From Golubevia sp. BC0850 (lineage: Eukaryota; Basidiomycota; Exobasidiomycetes; Golubeviales; Golubeviaceae): a stretch of 64,000 nucleotides of DNA. Below are positions 1 through 11,389 of the stretch, in pieces; position 1 is the first letter of the stretch; each line of letters starts with the position of its first letter. The stretch is from contig JAAVVG010000006.1 in assembly GCA_012976225.1 (NCBI GenBank), positions 1,027,221-1,091,220 on the forward strand, read 5' to 3'. The notes below the pieces were generated by a model that worked only from the letters and a program-made list of their open reading frames with translations, was not told the origin of the DNA and made no database searches. A program made the translations under genes and the position numbers.

Positions 1-114
1 CTTGATGATCACTAGAGGAGGGTAGAAGGAGAGAGAAGTGAGAGGAGAGGAGATCAGATTGATGAAATCTTCCTTATCAGAGGAGAGGTCAAAGCTCTAT
101 CTTCACTATGTAGT

Positions 115-571
115 CTACTCACTCCAATCGTCCAGCCAAGCGATGGCATCTCTGTTTTCAATCCCTTTACAGTCTGAGCTTCCACTTCCACCGCAAACGC
201 TGAGCGACAAAGGAACAGGAAGAGAGGGGAGTGAGAGAAGGACATCGCTGATCTTCGCTATCACTCTGCACTTAACTTATGAGATCAGATACTCACACAC
301 AGACTACTTTGTGATTGGCTTGATCTAAACATTGAGATTCATCTTTCTTCTTCTCCTTTGCAACACTTGCTTTACGTCTTCTTTTCTCTCTTCTATCTTG
401 AATTTGCTTCCTGATAGCAGCTCCATCTTTGGGAATGCTAGCAGATCCTCCACTTGTGTCGCTATTGGTGCTGAAGTTTGTAGGTTGAGGTGAATTGAAC
501 GAGAAAGTGAAAGAAGATTCTGGAACTTCGGTTTTACTAAAAGAAGATTCAGAAGAAGTCGAAGAAGTCAT
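115..571 (-). CDS. small two-exon protein with CxxCxGxG-like C-terminus
   Basis: Exon 1 runs from the ATG at 571 down to 297, where a GTGAGT donor follows. Exon 2 is 199-115, after a CTCAG acceptor, and ends at a TAG. Phases match (275 nt + 85 nt = 119 codons plus stop). The N-terminal half is Ser/Thr-rich. A basic segment follows (RKQIQDRREKRRRK), then a short Cys-rich tail that reads CVVCGGSGSSDC, then GIENRDAIAWLDDW to the end. The first two cysteines are separated by the splice junction, so the motif appears only when the intron is removed. CxxCxGxG pairs occur in DnaJ-type zinc centres, but there is just one here and no J domain. I do not recognise the family. The acidic, tryptophan-containing end looks like a real C-terminus. 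An unspliced reading would give a 92-aa protein lacking it. Confidence 0.5.
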
Positions 572-1247
572 CCTCAATGGATGATGCTGTTGGGGTCAGA
601 AGAGTGAGTACAGGGAAGCCTCTCCTTCCCTCACCTTCTCTCCGTTCACAACTTCGATTCTGAGTGGATGGCACTCAGCATCCATTAACTGACTTCCTTT
701 CAGCAATCTGCTGAACTTTCAAATAGCACGGCGCTCGCCTTTCAGACGAGGAGCACATTTCTAAGAGTCGAGTCTGTCTCTCTCCAATCCACTCTCGCTC
801 TCAGCCTCTCCAGCTTGAATAAAGAAGCTTCAAGCTCATTCCCAAATAAAGACACAATTTCATGACATGGCTGAATGTCGGCTTTGAGAGACTAGAAGAT
901 CTCTCTGGATTCTCAGCATGGATGCCGTGAAGTGTTCAAAAGGTCAATTTTACAGTTCTGCTCATCCTACATATTCGCTCGGTTTTACACAGATCAGAAT
1001 CTGCTCAAGCTTCAGTCACTCAAAGTACGAGCACTACAAGCATCGAGAGAGAAGCAAAGCACATCTCTCAAGGACCTCGGCGTTTCTCCAGAGAGCAGTC
1101 TCCCCTAGTCCTCCGTCTCTTCCATCCCACCCTTCCAGCTTCCTCATCTCCTATCATCCAGTTCTTCTCCAACAAAGAAGATCATACGTAAAACCTTACC
1201 ACACTCTCTACTCCTACTTCATCCATCAAACCCTGCAAAGAATCATA
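572..1247. other. intergenic region upstream of the GMC oxidoreductase
   Basis: This is the divergent promoter region between the small minus-strand gene and the GMC oxidoreductase. The frame of the oxidoreductase is open back to an ATG at 918, which would add 110 residues of no recognisable character. I preferred the ATG at 1248, which sits about 23 codons before the dinucleotide-binding strand. No TATA box or repeat stands out. Confidence 0.5.
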
Positions 1248-4200
1248 ATGGGACTCACTACTTCCACTCTAATCAGCAATCCTCACTCCTACGCTTCCCC
1301 AGCTGGAGAAGAGCCAAAGGAATACGACTATATCATCATCGGTGGAGGAACAGCAGGTCAGTATTACATTCTAACGTCTATTCCAATTCAGAGGCTTTGA
1401 AATTGAGACGGTCATCGAGGAATGGAGGAGTTGCCTCGATCCCGGAGCAAACTGATAACTGACACTCAACCACACTCAACCTCTTCTCTCAGGATGTGTG
1501 CTAGCCAATCGTCTCTCTGAAGATCCAAATGTTTCTGTCCTAGTTCTCGAGGCAGGTGAGTTCTCCATCTGATGTCCTAGACGGAGTAAGAGAGCTTCAA
1601 TTGAGGTCCTCCTTGTTACCCGCAACCAGGCTAACCCCACACTTTTTGAATCTGCCTCTACTCACGCAGGTGGAACGAACAACGTCTTGGAATCCAAAGC
1701 TCCAGTAGCTTTCACCAAACTATTCCACACTGATAAGGATTGGGATTGTGAGTAGGCAGCGAAGGTGTAACGTTGGAGGTGTCATAGGGATTGAAGAGCA
1801 GGATAAAGCTTAAACGGGAGTAGAGAATAGTCTCAACAGCAATACCGAAGCGAACTACAATGGGAATGGAAGCAAGAGCTTTTGGATCGCAAGCAAATAG
1901 AGCTACCGACCGACTTTTTAGAGCTACCGGTTGATTTTGCCTTGGTCCTACCCTTTCCTACTCCTCGTCGATCGTAGACTATACCACTCCTCAGAAGAAC
2001 GTCGATGGTCGTGAACAATTCTGGGTGAGTTTTAAGAAAGCTCGGCTTATCCCTGAAGAGGAGGAAAGGTCGTCGCAGGCTCCCAAACTGAACCCCGACT
2101 TCCCTCCCTTCTTCACAGCCTCGTGGAAAGCTCTTGGGAGGTTCAAGCTCTATCAACGCTATGATGGCGTGAGTAGTGTTTCTAGATTTACAAATCTCTT
2201 TGTCCTTTGAACGATGCAGAATTCGAGAAGGAAAGGTGCTCACTGTCCCTCTTTTTGCCCTCGCCTTTCCTTCGATTTACCCTCATCAATAGTCACCAAG
2301 CCGCTCCAAGTGACTATGATGAGTGGGAGCAAGAGTTCGGCTGTAAAGGATGGGGTTACGATTCCATGAAGCCCTACTTCCGCCGCATGGAAGGCTTCAC
2401 TGCCAATCCAAACAGACCAGCCATCGACCTCAGCCACAGAGGTCAAGAAGGATTCATCAGAACTGGATACTCGTGAGTCGCGTCCGCCATAATTCTCAGG
2501 AGATCGAGCCATCTTTTGCTGATCTTTTTGTCACCTCTCCAACTCTCCCTCCCCTTCGCTCAGCCACCTCTCTGAGATCGGAGAGCAGGGGTTCATGAAA
2601 GCTTGTGAGGCTGTTGGAATTCCTGTCAATCCAGATCTCAACACTCATGCAGGTACAGAAGGAGTCGGTGAGTTATCTGGGCTTTGAGTGGTGAAGCATC
2701 ATGACGAAGATCTGACCCGAACTTTTCTCTTTCTCTTCTCCTTCTTTAACCTCAGGCCGCATTATCACCTACATTGATCCAAAGACAGGATCAAGATCAA
2801 GCGCCGCTACTGCTTATCTCCCACCTTCAGTCCAAGCTCGCAAAAATCTCAAGATCGCCATCGAGGTTCGCGTGCAAAACATCGTCTTCGATGAATCGGG
2901 AGCCGAACCAGTCGCTACTGGCGGTGAGTATCCGCTCGCTAATCTCACTCCTTCTTGCACCTTTCGAACTTGAACTGAGCTATCTCTGCCTTTTGGCTTT
3001 CGATCTTCCAGTCAACATTCAGACCTACGAGGGTGGTCCGACTTTCTCTGTCAAAGCCAAGAAGGAAGTGATTCTCTGTGGAGGAGCTATCGGAACTCCT
3101 CAAGTCTTGATGCTTAGTGGTATCGGACCAGCTGCTGAACTCAAGAGACATGGAATCAAGCCAGTCAAGATCAATGAGAACGTTGGACAGAACATGAGAG
3201 ATCACTTCTGCTGTAGTGGAATCGTTTGCAAAACCAGCTCTGGAGGATCTGTGGGTTCCATTCGCATTCCCACTTGACAGCTTGTTCAGTATAACTTCAT
3301 CCTATTTGGATGCTGACTCAATTCCCTCGCATCCCAAAATCTCTCTTCGTCTCTTCTCCCCCCCTTTTCTTTTCTTCCATTTCTCTTTTTCATCTCTCCT
3401 ACTCTTCTTCTCCTCTAGTTGGACTACTTAGGCAGTGATATCAAGTCTATTCCAGCTCTCATTCAATGGTTGGCCTTCGGAACTGGTCCTATGACCTCGA
3501 ATGCCGGTGAAGTCGCTGCTTTCATCAGATCGAATGACTCAGCCGTCTTCAAGTCAAAATACCGCACGTCCAAGTTCCATGGCTCGCTACAAAAAGGTCC
3601 AGACATCGAGATTATCGCCACTCCTTTGACCTACAGAGATCACGGGGCTACAGCCTCTCCCAATGGAGAAGGCACCATGTCTCTCGTTCCAATCGGTTTA
3701 CGTCCTCAATCCGTTGGAAGCATCAGCCTTAAGTCGAAAAATATTTGGGACAAAGCTGTCATCGAACCTAACTACTGGTCAGATGCAGGAGACAACGATA
3801 GAAAGGTTCTTCTGGAAGGTATGAGAGTCTGTCTAGATATCATTCAACAACCAGCTCTGACGAAGTACTTCGATCAGAACGTTCCAAAATCAGATGACAT
3901 CAACAACTTCTACTGGCCCTTCTGTGCAACTGACATCAACAAGATTACAGACGAACAGCTACTAGAATATATGCCCAAGACTTCTTTCACTCTTTATCAT
4001 CCAGTCACTACTGCTAGAATGGGAACCAATGAGAGCAACAGTGTCGTTAATTTCGAAGATCTCAAGGTTTGGGGAGTCAAAGGTCTAAGAATCGTCGATG
4101 CCTCGATTTTCCCAGAACAGATCGCAGGGCATCCTACCGCTGCTGTAAGTAATCTCACGGGCCTGGTTTGAAGATGGAAGGAGAGAGGAAGAAGGATCGA

Positions 4201-4379
4201 AGAAAGGATGGCGCGCGTTTTAACCTCGATAGATACTGACTCTCAAACACTTGTCCCCTTCACTTCTCTCGGACCTACAGGTCTACGCCACTGCCGAGAA
4301 GGCTTCCGATATTATCAGAGGAGTAGCTCCAACTATCGACGGAAAAGGAGTCACCAAACTCTCTCAACCACATCTATAA
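1248..4379 (+). CDS. GMC-family FAD-dependent oxidoreductase (choline dehydrogenase / alcohol oxidase type)
   Basis: The spliced product is 620 aa from 11 exons: 1248-1356, 1493-1555, 1670-1747, 1978-2024, 2119-2168, 2293-2472, 2564-2667, 2756-2923, 3012-3250, 3419-4144 and 4281-4379. All phases agree. The N-terminal Rossmann strand reads YDYIIIGGGTAG, split by intron 1. The GMC signature PRGKLLGGSSSINAM is in exon 5, and the second signature region GGAIGTPQVLMLSGIG is in exon 9. The C-terminal catalytic region carries YHPVTTARMG and, across the last junction, GHPTAAVYATAEKASDII, giving the usual His/His pair. These enzymes oxidise alcohols, aldehydes, sugars or choline with FAD. The substrate cannot be read from the sequence. 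No secretion signal is visible, so a cytosolic or peroxisomal enzyme is more likely than a secreted one. It has many more introns than its neighbours. Confidence 0.9.
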
Positions 4380-5030
4380 AGAGTCGGGAGAGAAATGCTT
4401 CCCCTTGCTCTTGCTAACATTGCTTCTCTCAAGAACATCTATCGCTTTCATTCACTTCAAGCTGTCCATAGTCTCTCCTTCGGTCTTCCTCTCACCTTCA
4501 TTCTTACGACGTCGAAAACAAAAGACGTCAACTTTTTCAAAACGATTCTCAGGTTCTCATTTACGACCGAGCTACCGCTCTAACCTCAAATGGTTTATTA
4601 CCAACAAACAAAGCTATCCGAAAATTTTCAAAAGACCCTACCCTGTGTTTCAGAAGATCTCGTTACTTCTATTGTTCATTACGAAACTCTTTCCCCGGCT
4701 CATTTTTGGTTCTTTCCCTTCTTGGTTCTCATTCGCTCCTTCTGCTCTTTAGTGACCTCTTTTTCTACCTCCTGTAGCCTTTCTTCTCAAATTTTATGAC
4801 TCTTTTATTCTGTGTTTTGAGAGTTGACTATCAAACTGATAGATGGTCAGCTGGTGAAAACCGGCGGCAATTGTCGCCTTCTCTTCAACATCGGTCCGAC
4901 TGATGATAGAAAAGGACTGACTCACACACGATGCTGAGTCAGATCATCTTTGTTCGCCTGTGCTCACTTATTATTTTGAGCTTTTTTGGGTTACGCATCT
5001 GACGTATAGTCACCATTTCACCTTTTCAAC
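4380..5030. other. intergenic: 3' flank of GMC gene and 5' flank of F-box-like gene
   Basis: Pyrimidine-rich sequence with only short overlapping open frames. I see no conserved protein, RNA gene or repeat. The start of the downstream gene is itself uncertain. Confidence 0.4.
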
Positions 5031-6541
5031 ATGAGGAAGGGGCTCGAGATTTCCGGCTCGATCTTTCAGGCGTTCAGGGGCTCGTGGGTGAGAGGTTCTT
5101 TAAGAGCAAATTTTTGCCTTCACTTCTTCCCTTCCTAACGTTCACTCCTTTTCCAATGGATCAATTTCAAATCGACCAATCGAAGACAGGAGTCAAGGCT
5201 CATTCCAGAAGACGTCGCAACGGTGATCGTCAAGCATGTCAGAAGTTGGGTCGGAATAAGTGGAGACGAAGAGGGGAGGTTAGCGATGAGAAGGTGCGTT
5301 GTATCAGGATTCGCAATTTCGGTCGATGAAAATGATGACCTAGAGATTGAATCCCTCGCCTTCTTCATCTCTCCTCAGATTAAGAGGCTCTACTCTGAGA
5401 AGCGTCACTCTACTTTGCAGCAAGACTCAGATCTGGCAACGCAGCCTGTTGTCCGAAGTCACCGTATCACTAGCTACCATTCTATCTCTCTATGAATGCT
5501 TGCGAAGGAACAGAGTCGAGCCTAGAAAACTGATCAAGTCAATCTACTGTTACCACGAACCTAATGACGACCTGCTCCAAGCAGTTGCTCCAAAATTCCT
5601 CCCGTTCTCCAGCCTTCCACCATCAGCGCGTCCTCAAGCTCACTTAGAGGACGCTATCCAAATAGCGAGACAAGCAGTTCTCGGAAGTCTCTTCAATCTT
5701 CAATTTCTCATAATCAACGAGGCAAACTTCATCCCTCAACTTCAACGAAGATCCGTTTATAATCTACTGCAAGTTATAAAACGCTTATCTTCATAAGAGC
5801 TTAGTTGTTCGTCTAAAGCTATCAGGGGACGTCTCGGTGATGAAACAGAACTATACTCAAACTGCTTTTCAAGTCTTCAACTTAGCCTGGACACGATCAA
5901 GCATCTGCGTCTGCTTGGAATTCTTTTTGCTCGCTATGATTTGACCGATTTTTCCAAATTCAAAGCTTTAAAAATCTGGTCGTTGGATATTGTTGCTTTG
6001 AGCACTCTCAACAGAACTAATGTGAAAGTGCCATCAAATGTAGAAATCCTTTATGTGCCCTGCTACTTTAGCTACGTCGACAAGAGTGTCCTTCAATACG
6101 ACTTTTCAGAAGAGTTCAGCTTAGCGATTCTCATCCGATCGACTTCTCTCCCCAACCTGAGAGTTGTTGCAGTGCCAGCGTCTCCATTCGACGCAACTGG
6201 GAAGGCCCCAGATGAGGCCCCAGATGCTTCAACAGACTTAACGACTTGGAAGAAGAACAGGAAAGCGCTTGAAGAAATGGAAGTCGTCAAAAGTGGGAAA
6301 GTCGTTTTGAGAAAGTTGAAAGCTGGAGACTTGGGTGAGTAGGCCGCGAGAGGACATTATTAGACAAGGAAGGTCTTTCTCAGGGACTCGGTCACAGAAA
6401 GCACCTTTGTTTTTGCATCCTTCTGTTCCAGCTCCACTTTAATTCCTTCTTTTATCCCTCCTCTTTCTACCTTTCTACCCAGTCGGTGATGCTTCGAAGG
6501 GAGATCTGTCTATCCTATCTCAATGCTTTCTATCCTTTTAA
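5031..6541 (+). CDS. F-box/leucine-rich-repeat-like protein, reading frame interrupted
   Basis: Best model: exon 1 from the ATG at 5031 to 5087; exon 2 5190-5293, containing RLIPEDVATVIVKHV; exon 3 from 5379, after a CTCCTCAG acceptor, continuing LRGSTLRSVTLLCSKT. This resembles basidiomycete F-box-like proteins, with a Leu-Pro start followed by LRSV.L.SK and Leu-rich segments. The frame meets TAA at 5794 and resumes in the same frame from about 5848 (IKHLRLLGILFARYDL). It then runs through a normal donor at 6334/6335 and acceptor at 6482 to a stop at 6541. Between 5772 and 5848 no consensus introns restore the frame. Two very short ones would (25 nt at 5772, then 38 nt from about 5811), but their donors are poor. 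It is either a damaged gene or one with ultra-short introns. The first exon is also uncertain. F-box proteins are substrate adaptors of SCF ubiquitin ligases. Confidence 0.45.
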
Positions 6542-7599
6542 CCTCTTTTCTTTTCTTTCGTATGCTTCTGTCCTATGTATCGAAGGAAAGGATTGAATCA
6601 AATCGATGAATCAAATCGATGGGAGAAGATGGCACATGATTTGAGCTTGCAGATTTCGATCCGAATCGCCAGGAGAGAATTGGACAAGAAACAAAAAAAA
6701 CAATGGTATTACAAGAATTAAACAACAGGATTAGGTGCAAGAGAGAGGATAGCATTAAGAAGGAGGAAAGATTTGTCCAAAGAAACGTTAGAGTGGTGAT
6801 AATAAGTGAGAAAAGCTGAAAATAGAAGAGAAAGAGTCGAGAAGGGACGAGAGAGAATGAGAAAGAGGTGTTCTGGAAAGGTCGAAAGAAGAAGCCGAAA
6901 AAGATGAGGGAAAGTTTACGATGAAGTTGAGCTTCTGGGAAAGATGAGAGAAAAGGTTTGGAGAGAGAGAGATAGAGGGGGGGAGAGAGCTGGTTGAAAA
7001 GTTGCGAGGATAACGTTTTGAGGGAGAGGAACGTTAATTTAGAGTGTTGAGGCAAAGGTCAGGCTTTTTGGATTGAGGTGAAACTTAATGAAAGAACATG
7101 CAAATAGCCTCTGATTCTGGAGAAATGTTGGTTCGAGGAACTGAAATAGGCTGGAGATGGTTTAGAGACCTTTTTTTTCAAGAGGTTTTGGTTTTCTAGT
7201 TTCCCAGAGGAAACCCACTCCCCCAATTGGCTGATTCTAATTGATGATAGGACTTCTCAATTTGGTTCGTAAATACCGACTTTCGACCCCATTTCTTCTT
7301 GGGATAATCACTTTGGGGGGTTTCTAATGAAACTCTTGAAACCCATTTCTGCGTGAGGACCTTAGAATCTGACCCTCTCTTTCTATTGAACTTTGCATAT
7401 GAATCTTCTGAAAGGAACTTATAATCTAATCGGATATCTCTTTCAAAATCTCTACTACTTTTCTTGGTCGCATTTCCATCCCTATTTGACCTTCTATTCT
7501 CTCCACTTGCTCTAAGTTTACCCGACTCGACCATTCTAATCTACCCTCATCCCAACATCTTAACCCAAGCTCCTCCCATGACCCATCTTGGAGAATCTT
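6542..7599. other. about 1 kb without a recognisable gene
   Basis: Purine-rich on the plus strand, with long AGAGAG stretches. The open frames on the minus strand are low in complexity and resemble untranslated sequence. A near-perfect 13-nt tandem duplication (TGAATCAAATCGA twice) lies at about 6594-6619. The right part is probably the 3' untranslated region of the minus-strand Ser-rich gene. Confidence 0.4.
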
Positions 7600-8553
7600 T
7601 CATTCAAGTCTATTCTTACTCCTACTTCTCTTAGGTTCAATGATGATAGTCCCACCCATTCCATCAGGAAAGCATCTTCTTTTCTGAACTTTCTCTCTAC
7701 TACTTTCTCTTTCCCTTTCTCTTTCAATCTCCATGACTCCCATCTGTTTAGATTCTTCTGTATTCAAAGGATTTGAGATCTGACTAGTAGGAGAAGAGAC
7801 AGTGGAACTAGAATGACTACTACTGTTACTACTACTTGAAGTTGTTGAATTGAAGTTGAGATTCAAGCCTTCTCTAGAAGGAGTCTTGGTGAAACCTAAA
7901 GCAGAGAGAGCAGACAATCTACCAGTTGAAAGTGAAGACGCAAAGGAAGTTCTGCGTGGTGGATTTGAATTTGAAGTGGAAGTTGAAGAATTGGAATCTT
8001 GTGGAGTTGGAGGATTGGAAGTTTGAGTAGCAGGCCAAAAACGAGGCGGTAGGAAAGTTGAAGCTGGAGTTGAAGTTCGTCTTGGTGGATGGAAAGGGTG
8101 AGAGGTTGATTGTGGTGGATTGACGTTATTATTAGTTGAATGGTTGTTTGAGAAAGGATGTTGATTGAATAGTTGATGATGGTGATGTTGATTGAAATGA
8201 TCCCCAATGATTGAAGAAGATGGTGAAGAGGAAAGTGAAGATGAAGCTGTACCTGTTGTAGGTTGATTGGATCTATGACTGTGAGTATGGAGTTGATGAT
8301 CGCAATCTGAAGTTGAAGTTGAAGAAGATGAAGAGGAAGATGAAGATTGCTGGTCTACCAAGTCAGGAGTGGATCTAGAGAAGCTGAAGGAGGATCGCTG
8401 ACTTGTACCTGCTGCTCCCTTTGACGATGATGCTTGATCAGTTGAAGTTGGCGCCATTACTTGAATCTTCTTGGGTGAATTTACCGCTCTAAAGGTGGAG
8501 TGGGTGTGGTTCGAGGTAGTAGTATTAGGTTGAATGATGCGATGCGATGCCAT
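7600..8553 (-). CDS. serine-rich low-complexity protein
   Basis: A single uninterrupted frame of 317 codons starts at the ATG at 8553 (MASHRIIQPNTTTSN). It is dominated by Ser, Thr, Asn, Gln and His runs, including SSSSSSSSSTSTS and a His/Gln tract. It contains two PPRRTS motifs, typical of basophilic kinase or 14-3-3 sites, and a basic C-terminus with EPKRSRSKNRLE. No folded domain is visible, and I do not recognise the family. It shares a 177-bp divergent promoter with PER1. Proteins like this are often regulatory or nuclear, but that is inference only. An intronless frame of this length in an intron-rich genome supports a real gene, while the repetitive composition lowers confidence. Confidence 0.55.
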   Translation of the reverse strand: MASHRIIQPNTTTSNHTHSTFRAVNSPKKIQVMAPTSTDQASSSKGAAGTSQRSSFSFSRSTPDLVDQQSSSSSSSSSTSTSDCDHQLHTHSHRSNQPTTGTASSSLSSSPSSSIIGDHFNQHHHHQLFNQHPFSNNHSTNNNVNPPQSTSHPFHPPRRTSTPASTFLPPRFWPATQTSNPPTPQDSNSSTSTSNSNPPRRTSFASSLSTGRLSALSALGFTKTPSREGLNLNFNSTTSSSSNSSSHSSSTVSSPTSQISNPLNTEESKQMGVMEIERERERESSREKVQKRRCFPDGMGGTIIIEPKRSRSKNRLE

Positions 8554-8730
8554 GGGTTTCAAATTTCAAGTCGAGATGATTTGAGGCTGCTTTGATTGGC
8601 CATCACTCTGCAATCTAGCAGCCTAACCGTATCCTGTTCATTCATCATTCGAATTATCAAGATTATCAAGAATATCAAGGATTGAATCAACTGACTCAAT
8701 TCATCAGCATCAGCGTCGGCTTCCAATGAA

Positions 8731-10299
8731 ATGATTCTGTCAAAGTCAGCTTCACCTTTTATCTCAATCTTCTCTCTTCCACTCCTTGCACTTCTCCTGC
8801 TGTTCAACTTTCCAACTTCAATCCTCTGTTCAATAGGAGACAAATCACCAGAATATCAACTTTGCACTTCTTCCTGCTTTCAAGATTCCTGTTCTTCAAA
8901 TTCACCGATCGATGATGGAACTTCGATTCCCTTCTCATCTTCTTCTCATAAGCTACCTTTCTACCTTAGAATCACCAGTTGGAACTGTCAAGATGATTGT
9001 AAATATCACTGCACTCATAGAGTCACCAATGAAGCAATAGCAACCGTTTCAAGAATCAAAGAGCAAGTCATAAGGCAGGTTGAAGCAATAGAGTTAAAAA
9101 AGGTAAAACATTCAAATCCAGGTGGAATCGATCGAGATAGGCTGTTGGATTCGAAAGAGAAGGAACAGCTGATCAACAAAATGATACAAGATGAGTTAAA
9201 AAACCTTAGAAAGGTTCAAAAACAAATGGTACAATATCATGGCAAATGGGTTTTTGTTAGGTTTTTAGGTGCTCAAGAACCGATGAGTGTCCTTTTCTCT
9301 TTACTCAATTTATCAGTCAACTTTTTATTCTTCTTTAGAATTGATAAAGAGATTTCAACCAACTTTCCATTAAAGAGGGTCTATATGGTTCATTGTTTGA
9401 TTTCAATCAATGCTTGGATTTGGTCTTCAGTCTTTCATACAAGGGACAAAAATCTAACTGAAATCTTGGATTATTTTTCAGCTGGTGCAACAGTTTTGAG
9501 TAGTTTTTTCTTTACAAGTTGTAGAGTTTTTCAATTGAGTCCAAGAGACCAAGTTTTCAAACTTTTGAGAATGATTTGTTTAATAGCTATCATTCTTCAT
9601 TGTAGTTATTTAAGTATAGGAAGATTTGATTATTCTTATAACATGATTGCCAATATCACTGTTGGAATCTCTCAAACTCTGCTCTGGTTGGCTTTCAGTT
9701 TGAATCCTAAAAGGTTTAGCAAAAAGTCGATTCTTCAAAAGGGATCTGAAAGAGAATTAACCAGAAAGAAGGATGAAACAACCAATCCTTTCTCTTCAAC
9801 TTCAAATACTTCTTCAACATCAACTTCAAACTCCTCAATTCCTTATCCCACCTCCTTACTCTCCTCTCTCCTCCTACTCCTCCTCTTAACCCTTCTATCA
9901 ACTTCCTTTGAACTTTTCGATTTTCCACCTTTCTTAAGATTACTAGATGCTCATTCTTTATGGCATCTCTCAACAGTTCCACTCACTTACAAATGGTATC
10001 AATTCTTGATCCAGGATTCCAATCATCTAGTTCAAAACCATCTTTGGCAGGACGGAGAACTTGGGGAGGAGAGGAAAAAACAAGATGAAAGGATTAGAAA
10101 AACCTTACAAGGTTCCGTTAAAAAAATCTTTAGGAATAAATGGATCAGATTGGTTGGGAATGAAGGATTTAGGATTGGGAAAAGAGGAAAGGATTGGTTG
10201 GAGTTGAAAAGTGGGGTTAGGATTGGTTGGGCTGATGAAGTTGGGAGAGAGGGGATTCCCTTGAGTGCTGATGAGGAAGAAAGGAAGAGAGTGGTTTAA
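8731..10299 (+). CDS. PER1: Per1/PGAP3-like GPI-anchor lipid-remodelling protein
   Basis: An intronless 522-aa frame. A cleavable signal segment (residues about 1-33) is followed by the Cys-rich luminal domain typical of Per1: GDKSPEYQLC, then CSS.C..SC, then SWNCQDDCKYHC. Next comes QYHGKWVFVRFLGAQEPMSV, the family's conserved stretch, and then multiple membrane spans. HTRDKNLTEILDYFSA and HSLWHLST carry the conserved His/Asp residues of this hydrolase-like (CREST) superfamily. Per1 acts in the ER, removing the unsaturated acyl chain from GPI anchors so that they can be remodelled. Family members are about 320-360 aa. Here a Ser-rich cytosolic-type insertion after KRFSKKS (about residues 335-380) and a charged C-terminal tail of roughly 100 residues account for the extra length. 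Confidence 0.9.
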   Translation: MILSKSASPFISIFSLPLLALLLLFNFPTSILCSIGDKSPEYQLCTSSCFQDSCSSNSPIDDGTSIPFSSSSHKLPFYLRITSWNCQDDCKYHCTHRVTNEAIATVSRIKEQVIRQVEAIELKKVKHSNPGGIDRDRLLDSKEKEQLINKMIQDELKNLRKVQKQMVQYHGKWVFVRFLGAQEPMSVLFSLLNLSVNFLFFFRIDKEISTNFPLKRVYMVHCLISINAWIWSSVFHTRDKNLTEILDYFSAGATVLSSFFFTSCRVFQLSPRDQVFKLLRMICLIAIILHCSYLSIGRFDYSYNMIANITVGISQTLLWLAFSLNPKRFSKKSILQKGSERELTRKKDETTNPFSSTSNTSSTSTSNSSIPYPTSLLSSLLLLLLLTLLSTSFELFDFPPFLRLLDAHSLWHLSTVPLTYKWYQFLIQDSNHLVQNHLWQDGELGEERKKQDERIRKTLQGSVKKIFRNKWIRLVGNEGFRIGKRGKDWLELKSGVRIGWADEVGREGIPLSADEEERKRVV

Positions 10300-11389
10300 A
10301 AGTTAATAATTGAGCAAGCTTGGAAAGCAGGGCAAGTTGAAAAGAGGGTAGGAGGATGATAAAGGAGCGTTCTATGGAAGAGTTAAAACGCCAATCCTCT
10401 TGATGAAGGTTTCATAACATTCGAAGACTTTTTACACTCTTTCCATTTCTCGAACGTCAAGAAATCTCACTCAAAAATAACAAAGGAACCTTGGAACTTC
10501 ACTTATCAAGAGAAAAGAAAGAATCCCTCAAAAGATAGAACACCGACAGGCTGGAACCCGATCAATAGCTTCTTTTCAACTTTTCCTTCGATCAAAAGAA
10601 GGTTACAGGAAATCAGATCCCTTTTAGTCTCGGTTTATCTCTTCAAGCCCTTCAATTGCCATCAAATCCGTCTTCAAATGGCTCTCTCATAGCTGCCGAA
10701 CTGGTTTTCAAGGATTTGGTAGCTTCAAGGTCCTCCTTCTCCGCACTTCTATTAGCTCCCTTCAAATTCCTGTGGGCTGATTTGATTTTGCTAGTCATTC
10801 GATTCCTCGCAGCCGTTGTAGGAAAGCGCGAGAGTGGCGCTGAGAATTATCTGAAAAGCAAACCATTCTCCTTTCGGTGAAGATTAAATCACTTTCTAAT
10901 CGAAAGCAAGATTCAATCTCAGTTGCCTGACTGCAGACTTCACTTCTCTAACTTGGATTCTTCCACGCCTATTCCAATTGTCAACCCAAATCGAGAAGAC
11001 TAGAGTAGCCTGTGATTCGCATGGATCTCAAGATTTTAATTCCTCACCTCCAAAAACCTCCAAATTTGCTCCTTTAGCCTCGATTCTTTCTGTTTTGTTG
11101 CTGCCTCTCAGTTTCCCGTTTCGTAATCAAGGACAGTGCCTCTTTCAGAATAATTTCCGAGTCGCTTTTTCTTTCTTCATTTGTAATCTTACAGCTAATT
11201 CTCAATCTCAGCAAGTGAAAAGTCTTTAAAAAGTGTCTGACAGAGTGGAAAGAACTCGACGAGAAATTGACTGAGTCTTCAGAAGTTCTATAGATTAGTG
11301 AAAGCAGAGATGTAAATTACAAACAGAAATGATGCGAAGCAAGGAGCCAAAAAAAAAACAACCAAGAGACAGTTTCTCAAAGACGTCTC
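10300..11389. other. 1.1 kb intergenic region between convergent genes
   Basis: It lies between PER1 (+) and the transcription factor (-), both of which end here. Small open frames on the plus strand have no family features. I see no RNA gene or repeat beyond a short A-tract near 11350. Confidence 0.4.

Noticed and set aside
918-1247. Earlier ATG extending the GMC oxidoreductase by 110 residues
   Set aside because: The extension has no signal peptide or family similarity and is Ser/Pro/His-rich like a leader. The later ATG gives a normal family N-terminus.
6573-7534. Two minus-strand frames of 160 and 112 codons
   Set aside because: Low-complexity Phe/Leu/Ser or Lys/Arg-rich products typical of purine-rich untranslated DNA read backwards.
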